A DNA stretch of 33,229 bases from Rhodovulum steppense (GTDB lineage: Bacteria > Pseudomonadota > Alphaproteobacteria > Rhodobacterales > Rhodobacteraceae). The notes under the pieces were generated by a model. That model was not told the DNA's origin. It ran no database searches and was given only the letters and a program-made list of their open reading frames with translations. The stretch is from assembly GCF_004339675.1 (NCBI RefSeq), contig NZ_SLVM01000035.1:1-33229 (forward strand), given 5' to 3'. Made by a program: the position numbers and the translations under genes. This document shows positions 25,777 to 33,229 of the stretch, in pieces; positions within the stretch are counted from its first letter, which is position 1, and every line of letters begins with the position of its first letter.

Positions 25777-26928
25777 CTAGTTCATGAAACCGGGTGCGAA
25801 AAGGTGGAAGCCATAGGCGACCAGCAGCGCCGGGACCGCGGAATAGGCGGTGGCCAGGATGGCGGCGCGCGGGTTGATCGCGATGGCGGGAAACAGCGCG
25901 TCGCCATCGTTCGAAATTGCGTTGCCTATCAGCGCGGCAAAGGGCAGGGCGCCGTTGACATAGAGCGCCGTCACCAGCACCTGCGGCCCGCATCCCGGCA
26001 CGAAGCCCACCACGACCGCGATCAGCGGCAACAGCGGCGCGACGGTCTGGAACCAGGCGGCGATGTCCAGCCCGGCGAAACTGGCGGCATAATCATAGGC
26101 CAGATAGGCGCCGATCACCCAGACCGAGATGAAGCTGGTTTCCTCGGCCATCCGGGTCAGCGGCGCGTCCTTCGAATTGGTCATCGCGGTGACGGGCGAA
26201 CTGGCCCAGATGAACAGCCCCAGCGCCGTGCCGGTCAGGGCGATGGCGGTGACGGGCAGACCGAACACCGCTGCAATCTCGATCTGGGCAAGCTGGGCGA
26301 TGCCCACGGCAAGGCCGGGCAGGGCGGGCAGCAGATAGGCCACATCGCGCGGCCTGAGCCGTCCGATCCGCGGGGCCAGCTCGCAAGAGGCGCCTTGCAG
26401 ACGGGGCAGGTGGGACCGGTCGAACCGGTCGACGAGCCAGCCGGTCAGGATGCCCACGGCCATCGACAGCGGCAGGATCACCGCCGCCGCATCGGGCCGT
26501 GTCGCCAGCAGCAGGAAGGCCGCATCGCCCATCGTCGCGGTCAGTGCCGCCACCACCGCGCCCATCCGCGCATTGCCCGAGGTATAGGCCGCCACCACGA
26601 TCACCGCGCCGCCGCAACCGGGCGTCGCGCCCAGCAGGGCGGCCAGCGGCACCTGCCAGCCGCGCGCGTTGCGCAGCGCATCGCCCAGGTCGAAGCGGAA
26701 CAGCCGTTCCGAACCGTAGAACAGCAAGAGCGTTGCCGCCACGAAGACGCTGACCTGCACATAGGCATCGGTCATCAATTCGCGGGTCAGCCGCCCCAGC
26801 TCGCCCGGCGCGACCGCCAGCGCCAGAAGCAGCAGCGCGACCGCCAGCCGCCGGGTGCGAAACCCGCCCGGCAACGCGGTGCCGAGCCGCGCCAACCCCG
26901 TGCCGTCCTGGATGGTTCCGGTTGCCAT
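25777..26928 (-). CDS. PGCG-motif permease, putative metal transporter
   Basis: A 383-aa polytopic inner-membrane protein, about ten helices, with a clear internal duplication. LGATPGCGGAVIVVAAYTSG (PGCG at 103-106) and GFVPGCGPQVLVTALYVNG (PGCG at 311-314) are each followed some 30 residues later by GDAAFLLLA or GDALFPAIA. This matches the family often labelled putative manganese transporter or ArsP-like heavy-metal permease. A Fur/Mur-type box lies 13 bp before the ATG, which supports a role in iron or manganese homeostasis. AGGGG precedes the start. Direction of transport and substrate are unknown. Confidence 0.75.
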   Translation of the reverse strand: MATGTIQDGTGLARLGTALPGGFRTRRLAVALLLLALAVAPGELGRLTRELMTDAYVQVSVFVAATLLLFYGSERLFRFDLGDALRNARGWQVPLAALLGATPGCGGAVIVVAAYTSGNARMGAVVAALTATMGDAAFLLLATRPDAAAVILPLSMAVGILTGWLVDRFDRSHLPRLQGASCELAPRIGRLRPRDVAYLLPALPGLAVGIAQLAQIEIAAVFGLPVTAIALTGTALGLFIWASSPVTAMTNSKDAPLTRMAEETSFISVWVIGAYLAYDYAASFAGLDIAAWFQTVAPLLPLIAVVVGFVPGCGPQVLVTALYVNGALPFAALIGNAISNDGDALFPAIAINPRAAILATAYSAVPALLVAYGFHLFAPGFMN

Positions 26929-26941
26929 GTCTGCCCCTGAT

Positions 26942-26962
26942 TGCGAATGGTTCTCAATTGCA
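26942..26962 (-). promoter_or_regulatory. Fur/Mur-like operator
   Basis: A 21-bp imperfect palindrome with half-sites TGCGAATG and CAATTGCA separated by GTTCT. On the other strand it reads TGCAATTGAGAACC followed by ATTCGCA. This closely resembles the Fur/Mur boxes of alphaproteobacteria (TGCAAnTGAGAA type). It lies just upstream of the permease ATG at 26928 and 62 bp before the divergent thioesterase start, so it could affect both. Confidence 0.65.
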
Positions 26963-27024
26963 GAACTTAGCACTTGCGGGGGGCTTGGCAAGGGCCAATA
27001 AATCGGCCGGAAAGGGAGAGGCCG

Positions 27025-27456
27025 ATGGACGAGGACAAGGCCCGGATCGCGCGGCAATTCATCGAGATGATCCCGCATTCGCGTGCGCTGAACATGCGCG
27101 TGGATGAAATCGGCGACGGCGTGGCCGAAATCTCGATGCCCTATGACCCCCGCCTGATCGGCGATCCGCAAAGCGGCGTGATCCATGGCGGCGCGGTCTC
27201 GGCGCTGCTGGACACCTGCGGCGGCGCCGCGGTGATGAGCCACAAGGACGCCCCCGCGGGCACCGCCACCATAGACCTGCGCATCGACTACATGCGCGCC
27301 GCCGCCCCCGGCCAGCGGATCACCGCGCGGGCCGAATGCTACCATGTCACCCGCTCGGTCGCCTTCGTGCGCGCCATCGCGACCGACGAGGACCGTGAAA
27401 ACCCGGTGGCCACCGCCGCTGGAGCCTTTACCGTGGAACGCGGGGGCAAGACATGA
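27025..27456 (+). CDS. Hotdog-fold thioesterase (PaaI-like), first
   Basis: A 143-aa acyl-CoA thioesterase of the PaaI/4HBT hotdog family. The signature SGVIHGGAVSALLDTCGGAA has H54-G-G and catalytic-type D63. The rest follows the fold (ATIDLRIDYMRAA, then ITARAECYHVTRSVAFVRA). AAAGGGAGAG precedes the ATG at 27025. Its stop overlaps the start of a second thioesterase by 4 bp (ATGA), and that gene overlaps a MATE exporter. The substrate could be an aromatic or short-chain acyl-CoA, not determinable here. Confidence 0.9.
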   Translation: MDEDKARIARQFIEMIPHSRALNMRVDEIGDGVAEISMPYDPRLIGDPQSGVIHGGAVSALLDTCGGAAVMSHKDAPAGTATIDLRIDYMRAAAPGQRITARAECYHVTRSVAFVRAIATDEDRENPVATAAGAFTVERGGKT

Positions 27457-27962
27457 GCCGCAAGGCCCCCGAACCCGTCCAGGTCATCAAGCAGCGGCGC
27501 GACGCGGCGCTGTCGGCGCTGGTCCATGGCGTGCCCTATATCAATTTCCTCGGCATCGAGTTCGAGCGCCGCGGCGACGAACTGACCGCGTTGCTGCCCT
27601 TCGACGACAAGCTGATCGGCAACCCGCTGCTGCCCGCGCTGCATGGCGGCGTGACCGCGGCCTTTCTGGAAGTGACCGCCATCATCGGGCTGAGCTGGGC
27701 GATCATCTGGGAGGATATGGAATCGGGCGCGCTGGACCCCCTTGCGCTGACGCCCGAAACCCTGCCGCGTCTGCCCAAGACCATCGACTTCACCGTGGAT
27801 TACCTGCGCACCGGCCTGCCGCGCGACGCCTATGCGCGGGCGCGGGTCAACCGCTCGGGCCGGCGCTATGCCTCTGTCCATGTCGAGGCCTGGCAGGACA
27901 ACCGCGCCCGGCTTTACGCGCAGGCCACCGGCCATTTCCTGATGCCGCCCCGCAATGGCTGA
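27453..27962 (+). CDS. Hotdog-fold thioesterase (PaaI-like), second
   Basis: A 169-aa hotdog-fold protein paralogous to the preceding gene. The signature is PALHGGVTAAFLEVTAIIGL: H64-G-G is kept, but the position of the catalytic aspartate (nine residues on) is E73. Later elements are KTIDFTVDYLRTG and ARVNRSGRRYASVHVEAW. The N-terminus is longer (about 30 residues) and a short insertion (EDMESGALDPLALTP) is present. The two may pair as a heteromer, which is inference from the ATGA coupling. It overlaps the MATE gene by 8 bp. Confidence 0.88.
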   Translation: MSRKAPEPVQVIKQRRDAALSALVHGVPYINFLGIEFERRGDELTALLPFDDKLIGNPLLPALHGGVTAAFLEVTAIIGLSWAIIWEDMESGALDPLALTPETLPRLPKTIDFTVDYLRTGLPRDAYARARVNRSGRRYASVHVEAWQDNRARLYAQATGHFLMPPRNG

Positions 27963-29313
27963 CAGAGCCGCTGGGGCCGCGCCTGCGCCGCCCCCGCTGA
28001 CCCACCGCCGGGTCCTGGCCATCGCCTTGCCCATCGTGCTGTCGAACGCCACCGTGCCGATCCTGGGCGCGGTCGATACCGGCGTCGTCGGCCAGATGGG
28101 CGAGGCTGCCCCCATCGGCGCCGTGGGTCTTGGCGCGATCATCCTGGCCGCGATCTACTGGGTGTTCGGCTTCCTGCGGATGGGCACCACCGGGTTGACC
28201 GCACAGGCCTGGGGCGCGGGCGACCGGGCCGAGGTCGATGCGATGCTCTCGCGCGCGCTGCTGATCGGGGGGGCGGCGGGGCTGGTGCTGATCGCGCTTC
28301 AATGGCCCCTGTTCGCCGGGGCCTTCCGGATCGCGCCCGCCAGCGCCGAGGTCGAGACGCTGGCCCGCGACTACATGGCGATCCGCATCTGGTCGGCCCC
28401 CGCTGCCATCGGGCTGTTCGGCATCACCGGCTGGCTGATCGCGCAGGGCCGGACGCGGGCGGTGCTGGTGCTGCAATTATGGATGAACTCGGTCAACATC
28501 CTCCTCGATTTCTGGTTCGTGCTCGGGCTGGGCTGGGGCGTGCAGGGGGTAGCGATCGCCACCTTCCTTGCGGAATGGACAGGGGCCGGGCTGGGGCTGT
28601 GGCTGTGTCGCGGCGCGTTCCGCGGCGCGGCCTGGCGCGAGAGCGCGCGCCTGTTCGAGCCCGCGCGGCTCAGGCACATGGCCGCCGTCAATACCGATAT
28701 CCTGATCCGGTCGCTGCTGCTTCAGGCGGTCTTCGTCTCCTTCCTGTTCGTCGCGGCGGGTTTCGGCGATGTGCCGCTGGCGGCCAATCAGGTGCTGTTG
28801 CAATTCCTTCAGATCACCGCCTATGCGCTGGACGGTTTCGCCTTTGCGGCCGAGGCGCTGGTGGGGCAGGCCATGGGTGCCCGCGCCCGCGCGGTGCTGC
28901 GCCGGGCCGCGCTGATGACCAGCCTCTGGGGCGTGCTGACGGTCATCGGACTGGCGGCGGCCTTCGCGGCCTTCGGCGGCGCGATCATCGACCTGATGAC
29001 CACATCGGCGGAAGTGCGCGCCGCGGCACGCGACTACCTGCCCTGGATGGTGGCCGCGCCGGTCTTCGGGCTGGCCTCCTACATGCTGGACGGCATCTTC
29101 ATCGGCGCGACGCGCACGCGCGACATGCGCAACATGATGGCCGTGGCGGCGGCGGTCTATGCCGCGGCGGCGCTGGCACTGGTCCCGGCCTGCGGCAATC
29201 ACGGGCTCTGGATGGCGCTGCTGATTTCCTTCGTGGCGCGGGCGGTGACGCTGGGGCTGCGCTACCCGGCGCTGGAGGCCGCGGCGGACCGCCCCGCGCA
29301 GGCCCGGGGCTAG
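27955..29313 (+). CDS. MATE-family efflux transporter (DinF-like)
   Basis: A 452-aa inner-membrane exporter with twelve predicted helices in two halves. Family marks are PIVLSNATVPILGAVDTGVV with D41, GTTGLTAQAWGAGD, LDFWFVLGLGWGVQGVA, ALDGFAFAAEALVGQAMGA and LDGIFIGATRTRDMRN. MATE proteins export cationic or organic compounds using H+ or Na+. Its start lies inside the end of the second thioesterase (8-bp overlap), so the three genes form a coupled operon. That context suggests export of a compound released by the thioesterases; this is inference. The end overlaps the convergent deacylase gene by 4 bp. Confidence 0.92.
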   Translation: MADRAAGAAPAPPPLTHRRVLAIALPIVLSNATVPILGAVDTGVVGQMGEAAPIGAVGLGAIILAAIYWVFGFLRMGTTGLTAQAWGAGDRAEVDAMLSRALLIGGAAGLVLIALQWPLFAGAFRIAPASAEVETLARDYMAIRIWSAPAAIGLFGITGWLIAQGRTRAVLVLQLWMNSVNILLDFWFVLGLGWGVQGVAIATFLAEWTGAGLGLWLCRGAFRGAAWRESARLFEPARLRHMAAVNTDILIRSLLLQAVFVSFLFVAAGFGDVPLAANQVLLQFLQITAYALDGFAFAAEALVGQAMGARARAVLRRAALMTSLWGVLTVIGLAAAFAAFGGAIIDLMTTSAEVRAAARDYLPWMVAAPVFGLASYMLDGIFIGATRTRDMRNMMAVAAAVYAAAALALVPACGNHGLWMALLISFVARAVTLGLRYPALEAAADRPAQARG

Positions 29314-30353
29314 AGGATCTCGTCCTCGTCGAACAGCCGCTCGGCCTCCAGCCCCGCATTCCAGGCCCCGATCCGCTCGCCCGCCTGCGCCTCGGGGGCG
29401 ATGGTGGCCAGATGGAACACGGCGTTGCCCTCGTTGACCACCGGCAGCACCGCGCGGCCCAGGATGATGCCATGCTCGGGGGCGCGGATCTCGGCCTCGA
29501 CCTCGCCGAACGGATCCGAGACCACCGCCAGCAAATCGCCCCGCTCCACCACGTCCCCCTCCGAGCGGTAGCTGCGCAACAGCCCCCCCTGCGGCGCGCG
29601 CAGCCAGCGCGAGGCGCGGCACACAAGCGGCGCGCGGCGCGCCCGCGGCACGCCCCGTCCGCCGATCATGCCCCGGTCATGCAGCACCCGCAGGATGCCC
29701 GCGACCCCGGCCCGCACCGCGGTCTCGTCAAAGCGCAGCCCCTCGCCCGCCTCGTAAAGCAGCATGTCCACGCCCATCTCCCGCGCGGTCTGCCGGAGCG
29801 AGCCCTCACGCAAGGCCGAGGGCAACACCACGGGCGCGGCAAAGACCGCGGCAAGGCGCAACAACTCGTCATCGCCCGGCGCCACCCGAATCTGGGGCAG
29901 GTTGGTGCGGTGCACCGCCGCCGAATGCAGGTCGATCCCCAGATCGGCCCGCGCCACGATCTCGCGGGTCAGCAGATCCGCCAGCCGCCCGGCCATCGAG
30001 CCACCGGCCGAGCCGGGAAAGCAGCGGTTCAGATCGCGCCGGTCGGGCAGGTAGCGCGACAGGTTCAGAAAGCCGAAGGCATTCACGATGGGAATGGCGA
30101 TCAGCGTGCCCGCCAGCGCCGACAGCGCGGGCAGGCTCAGCAGTCGGCGCACGATCTCGACCCCGATCACCTCGTCGCCATGGATGCCTGCGGTCACGAA
30201 GACCACCGGCCCCGGACGGCGGCCATGGATCACATGGGCGGACATGGTGACCGGCGTGTGATCCGACAGGACCGAAACCGGCAGATCGACCGTCCGCCGC
30301 GTGCCCGCAGGCACCAGCGCATCGCCGAGCGCAAAGCCCGGGCGCGGGGTCAT
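29310..30353 (-). CDS. Zinc deacylase, succinylglutamate desuccinylase/aspartoacylase family
   Basis: A 347-aa M14-type zinc hydrolase. The zinc ligands are H58 and E61 (AGIHGDE) and H143 (DLHSAAVHRTNLP), with NAFGFLNLSRYLP and RRDLNRCFPG for substrate binding. The C-terminal part (about 255-347) looks like the beta-barrel of this family, with QGGLLRSYRSEGDVVERGDLL. Members remove acyl groups from N-acyl amino acids such as N-acetyl-aspartate, N-succinylglutamate or N-acetyl-diaminobutyrate; the exact substrate is unclear. The ATG at 30353 begins the family-like sequence but has no good ribosome site, so the start is uncertain. It overlaps the MATE gene tail by 4 bp. Confidence 0.82.
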   Translation of the reverse strand: MTPRPGFALGDALVPAGTRRTVDLPVSVLSDHTPVTMSAHVIHGRRPGPVVFVTAGIHGDEVIGVEIVRRLLSLPALSALAGTLIAIPIVNAFGFLNLSRYLPDRRDLNRCFPGSAGGSMAGRLADLLTREIVARADLGIDLHSAAVHRTNLPQIRVAPGDDELLRLAAVFAAPVVLPSALREGSLRQTAREMGVDMLLYEAGEGLRFDETAVRAGVAGILRVLHDRGMIGGRGVPRARRAPLVCRASRWLRAPQGGLLRSYRSEGDVVERGDLLAVVSDPFGEVEAEIRAPEHGIILGRAVLPVVNEGNAVFHLATIAPEAQAGERIGAWNAGLEAERLFDEDEIL

Positions 30354-30489
30354 GGGGCAGGGGGGCCGGAACCGTGCATTCCCATGCGTTACGCGCGACG
30401 GGGAATTCTGGCAAGAGGCCGCCGCCCCCTCGCCATTGTCGCGCCGGCCGATTGCGACCCCCGGGGCATGCGGGCCAGGACCAGCCGAC

Positions 30490-30520
30490 TGTCCTTCTTC
30501 TGGCCGCAAATATCCCGGGG
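30490..30520 (-). repeat. Third copy of the TATTT...AGAAGAA element
   Basis: On the minus strand the sequence runs GGGATATTTGCGG then CCAGAAGAAGGACAG. It shares the GGG-TATTT-GC-CC-AGAAGAA-ACAG framework with the arms at 22491-22511 and 22679-22699. It follows lysS after two hairpins (30536-30552 and the small GCAA-loop stem 30524-30535). I recall similar strings at gene 3' ends throughout Rhodobacteraceae. Function is unknown. Confidence 0.5.
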
Positions 30521-30535
30521 GGAGTCCGCAAGGAC

Positions 30536-30552
30536 GGGGGGCAGCGCCCCCC
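30536..30552 (-). terminator. Hairpin immediately after lysS
   Basis: Six or seven G residues (30536-30542, with C) pair with the complementary C run at 30546-30552 around a 3-nt loop, directly adjoining the lysS stop codon at 30553. A second stem, GTCC/GGAC with a tetraloop, follows at 30524-30535. Together they look like a 3'-end stabiliser or terminator lacking a U-tract. Confidence 0.5.
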
Positions 30553-32124
30553 TTACCCGCGTGCCAGCGCGTCCTCGATCAGCCGCACGGTCTCGTCCAC
30601 GCCGTAAAGCGCGATGAACCCGCCGAAGCGGGGGCCCTGGCTGGCGCCCAGGATCACCTCGTAAAGCGCCTTGAACCAGTCGCGCAGGTTCTCGAAGCCG
30701 TGCTCGCGGCCGACGGCGAAGACAAGGCTTTGCAGCTCTTCGGCGTCCAGCCCGCCCTGCCAGCCCCTGAGCCTTGCCACCAGATCCTCCATCGCGGCGC
30801 GCTCCTGCGCGTCGGGGGCGCGGAATTCCCGTGTCGGGGCGACGAAATCGCGGAAATAGCGCACCGCGAACCCCGCCGCCGCGTCGAGATCGGGATGGGT
30901 CTCGGGGCTGGCCTCGGGCGCGTAACGGCGGATGAAGCCCCACAGCCCCGCCTTGTCCTCGGCGCCTGCGACCGAGGCCAGGTTCAGCAGCATCGCGAAG
31001 GGCACGACCATCCGGCTTTCGGGCGGCGTGCCGCCATGGATGTGCCAGACCGGGTTTTCCAGTTGCGCCTTCAGTTCCTGGTCGGGGAAGGCGCGCAATT
31101 GCTGGTGATACTCGTCCACCGCCTTGGGGATCACGTCCCACCACAGCCGCTTGGCCGTCTTGGGCTTCTGGTACATGAAATAGGACAGGCTCTCGGTCGC
31201 GGCATATGCCAGCCACTCGTCGATGGTCAGCCCGTTGCCCTTCGACTTGGAAATCTTCTCGCCGTTCTCGTCAAGGAACAGCTCATAGGTGAAATGCTCG
31301 GGCTTGCGGCCGCCCAGGATCTCGCAGATGCGGTCATAGATCGGCGTGTTGGTGGAATGGTCCTTGCCATACATCTCGAAATCGACATCGAGCGCGGCCC
31401 AGCGGGCGCCGAAATCGGGCTTCCATTGCAGCTTGACGTTGCCGCCGGTCACCGGAAGCGTCCATTCCCGCCCGTCCTCGTCGTCGAAGGTGATCGTATG
31501 GTTCACCGCATCGACATGCTTCAGCGGCACATACAGCACCCGGCCGGTTTCGGGATGGATCGGCAGGAAGACCGAATAGGTCTGCTGGCGCTCCTCGCGC
31601 AGCGATTTCAGCATGACCGCCATCAGGTCGTCATAGCGTTCGGCCGCCAGCCGCAGCGTGTCGTCGAAGGCGCCGGTCCTGTAGAACTCGGTCGCGGAAT
31701 AGAACTCGTACTCGAACCCGAACGTATCCAGGAACCGGCGCAGCATCGCGTTGTTGTGATGCCCGAAGCTTTCGAATTCGCCGAACGGATCGGGCACGGA
31801 TGTCAGCGGCCGTTGCAGATGCTCGCGCAGCATGTCCTGATGCGGCACGTTGCCGGGAACCTTGCGCATCCCGTCCAGATCGTCCGAGAAACAGATCAGC
31901 CGGGTCGGGATATCGCTGATCGCCTCGAAGGCGCGGCGGATCATCGTGGTGCGCAGCACCTCGCCGAAGGTGCCGATATGGGGCAGGCCCGAGGGGCCAT
32001 AGCCCGTCTCGAACAGCACATACCCCTTCTTCGGGGGCGACTTCTCGTAGCGCTTGACCAGCCGACGGGCCTCTTCGAAGGGCCAGGCTTTCGCGCTCAT
32101 CGCGGCGTCGCGCAGTTCGGACAT
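30553..32124 (-). CDS. lysS: Lysyl-tRNA synthetase, class I
   Basis: A 523-aa class I synthetase (LysK type) that charges tRNA-Lys, unrelated to the class II enzyme of most bacteria. The class I signatures are [14 protein letters not shown] with HIGT at 49-52 and KISKSKGNG with KISKS at 290-294. Class I LysRS in bacteria is typical of alphaproteobacteria and spirochaetes, which supports the taxonomic call. GGAAGG precedes the ATG at 32124; M9 (32100) is a possible alternative. It is a single transcription unit, with element-bearing 3' DNA behind it. Confidence 0.95.
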   Translation of the reverse strand: MSELRDAAMSAKAWPFEEARRLVKRYEKSPPKKGYVLFETGYGPSGLPHIGTFGEVLRTTMIRRAFEAISDIPTRLICFSDDLDGMRKVPGNVPHQDMLREHLQRPLTSVPDPFGEFESFGHHNNAMLRRFLDTFGFEYEFYSATEFYRTGAFDDTLRLAAERYDDLMAVMLKSLREERQQTYSVFLPIHPETGRVLYVPLKHVDAVNHTITFDDEDGREWTLPVTGGNVKLQWKPDFGARWAALDVDFEMYGKDHSTNTPIYDRICEILGGRKPEHFTYELFLDENGEKISKSKGNGLTIDEWLAYAATESLSYFMYQKPKTAKRLWWDVIPKAVDEYHQQLRAFPDQELKAQLENPVWHIHGGTPPESRMVVPFAMLLNLASVAGAEDKAGLWGFIRRYAPEASPETHPDLDAAAGFAVRYFRDFVAPTREFRAPDAQERAAMEDLVARLRGWQGGLDAEELQSLVFAVGREHGFENLRDWFKALYEVILGASQGPRFGGFIALYGVDETVRLIEDALARG

Positions 32125-32238
32125 CTTTCGTTGCCTTCCAGAAGGACCGGACCCCGTGCCCGGCAAGCCCCGTGTCCTATTGCCCGTCCGGCCCCGCGTC
32201 AATATTCTGCACCGCAACAACGCCCGAGGAGAGACCCC

Positions 32239-32658
32239 ATGCGCCCCGAAACCTCCATGACCGCCCAGGACGCGCTGATCGCGATCATGGTGGCGGTCTC
32301 CGCCTCGGACGAGAATATCCGCACCGCCGAACTGGTGACCATCGAACGCATGGTGAACCACTTGCCGATCTTCGCCGATTACGACGTGGACCGCATCGCG
32401 GTGGTGGCGCAGACCGTGTTCGACCTGTTCGAGGAATACGAGGGGCTGGATGCGATGTTCGGCCTCGTGCGCGACGCGCTGCCCGAGAAGCTGCACGAAA
32501 CCGCCTATGTTCTGGCCTGCGACGTGGCCGCCTCGGACGGGCGGCTGGGCGAGGAGGAATTGCGGCTGCTCGCCGAAATCCGCTACGAACTGAATATCGA
32601 CCGGCTGGCGGGAGCGGCCATCGAACGCGCCGCCCGGGCGCGCCACATGGTTCTCTAG
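32239..32658 (+). CDS. TerB-like protein
   Basis: A 139-aa helical protein of the TerB family. Two acidic repeats characteristic of the fold are visible: [21 protein letters not shown] (about 18-38) and [20 protein letters not shown] (about 95-114), each with an ASD motif and following glutamates that may bind metal. A GAGGAGA site precedes the ATG at 32239. TerB proteins are linked to tellurite resistance and stress or membrane-associated complexes, but none of the other ter genes is here. The next gene starts at the very next base after its stop. Confidence 0.85.
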   Translation: MRPETSMTAQDALIAIMVAVSASDENIRTAELVTIERMVNHLPIFADYDVDRIAVVAQTVFDLFEEYEGLDAMFGLVRDALPEKLHETAYVLACDVAASDGRLGEEELRLLAEIRYELNIDRLAGAAIERAARARHMVL

Positions 32659-33042
32659 ATGAGCGCAGCCGACGGGTTCGCGCTCGACCGTCCCGAACGG
32701 TTCTGGCCCTTTGCCGACCGCTTCGTGGCCGCGTCGCGGGTGGTGATCGACCGCCCCCGCGGCAGCGCCCATCCCCGCTTTCCGCAGATCCTCTACCCGT
32801 TCGATTACGGCTATCTCGACGGCACCACCGCCATCGACGGCGGCGGGGTCGATGTCTGGTGCGGGTCGGGTGACCGGGCGCGGGTCGGGGGCGTGCTGGC
32901 CTCGCTCGACCTGACGCGGCGGGATGGCGAGTTGAAGCTGCTGCTGGGGTGCAGCCCGGCCGAGATGGAGGCTATCCGGCTGTTCCACAACCAGGCCGAC
33001 TGGGTCGCGGGCGCCCTGATCCCGCGCCCCGAGGGGCTCTAG
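32659..33042 (+). CDS. Short inorganic pyrophosphatase-like protein
   Basis: A 127-aa protein related to soluble family I pyrophosphatase but shorter than the usual 170-180 aa. The core [35 protein letters not shown] and [13 protein letters not shown] follows the enzyme's order. Of the three aspartates in the canonical DGDPxD motif, the first (D60) and last (D65) remain; the middle one is glycine (G62). D89, E91 and K93 resemble the later metal site. It may be a divergent hydrolase or a non-catalytic relative. It abuts the TerB stop with no gap and has no separate ribosome site visible. Confidence 0.72.
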   Translation: MSAADGFALDRPERFWPFADRFVAASRVVIDRPRGSAHPRFPQILYPFDYGYLDGTTAIDGGGVDVWCGSGDRARVGGVLASLDLTRRDGELKLLLGCSPAEMEAIRLFHNQADWVAGALIPRPEGL

Positions 33043-33229
33043 CGCGACATCCCGCGCGGGGCGCATCGGTCGAGGCCCGGGGACGGGTCCGGCACCATGT
33101 CCGTCAACCGGATGCCGGGCGATCCTTGCGGTTCGGCAGGGGGGGGCTGGTTTGTCGCCGCGATGTCGGTCTGTGCGGGCGTTACCTGCTGTGAGGTTAC
33201 GCCGGAGCGTCTGCTTGGGTTTTGCCGGG
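33043..33229. other. Terminal non-coding stretch
   Basis: The last 187 bases carry no gene I can support. A CCCGCGCGGG palindrome lies about 10 nt past the pyrophosphatase-like stop and may contribute to termination. The window ends before any further start codon with a good ribosome site. Confidence 0.5.

Noticed and set aside
30301-32238. Long upstream extension of the TerB frame
   Set aside because: The open frame continues antisense through lysS, but the TerB similarity and the GAGGAGA ribosome site begin at 32239.

Overview
The window is a gene-dense stretch of high-GC DNA (well above 60 % G+C by eye) from an alphaproteobacterium, most likely a member of the Rhodobacteraceae/Paracoccaceae. 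The grounds are a class I lysyl-tRNA synthetase, a PrpE-type propionyl-CoA synthetase, a short exported SPOR protein, two small two-helix membrane proteins of a kind common in this group, and an intergenic element with a TATTT...AGAAGAA core that I associate with this family. I see no phage, transposase, CRISPR array, rRNA or tRNA. This is mostly core chromosome with a few accessory-looking spots.

Layout. 1-380: gene-free, packed with GC-rich hairpins. 381-3095: small membrane and envelope genes (two-helix protein, 91-aa helical protein, exported DsrE-like protein, second two-helix protein, cytochrome b561), then a YbfF-type esterase on the minus strand. 3266-3484: an AT-richer orphan gene for a coiled-coil/one-helix protein. 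3572-5805: divergent glyA and nadK. 5835-8836: a two-gene signalling module, a soluble hybrid histidine kinase with receiver and Hpt-like domains, coupled by an ATGA overlap to a sigma-54 activator response regulator. 8980-10875: prpE. 11028-15552: a tightly overlapped nucleoside salvage operon cdd-deoA-deoB-add-upp. 15619-16104: exported SPOR protein, ending at a strong bidirectional terminator.

16171-26928, all on the minus strand. In transcription order: a PGCG-motif permease behind a Fur/Mur-like box, two paralogous MerR regulators, an acyl-CoA dehydrogenase, a 70-aa ribbon-helix-helix-like protein, a thiolase, a FadB/FadJ-type bifunctional enzyme, an acyl-CoA synthetase, and an M48-like membrane protein that has lost its zinc motif. 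The middle of this run encodes a nearly complete beta-oxidation spiral: activation, first oxidation, hydration plus second oxidation, and thiolysis. The MerR pair is the likely regulator, and two possible operators are visible (25276-25290 and 22538-22551).

27025-29313: two hotdog thioesterases overlapping a MATE exporter on the plus strand. 29310-32124: a zinc deacylase (AstE/AspA family) and class I lysS on the minus strand. 32239-33042: a TerB-like protein directly abutting a short pyrophosphatase-like protein. 33043-33229: no gene recognised.

The spots most worth a second look are the M48-like pseudoprotease, the 307-bp structured spacer between the RHH-like gene and fadA, the sensor-less kinase with a degenerate Hpt motif, the duplicated-PGCG permease, and the thioesterase-thioesterase-MATE operon.
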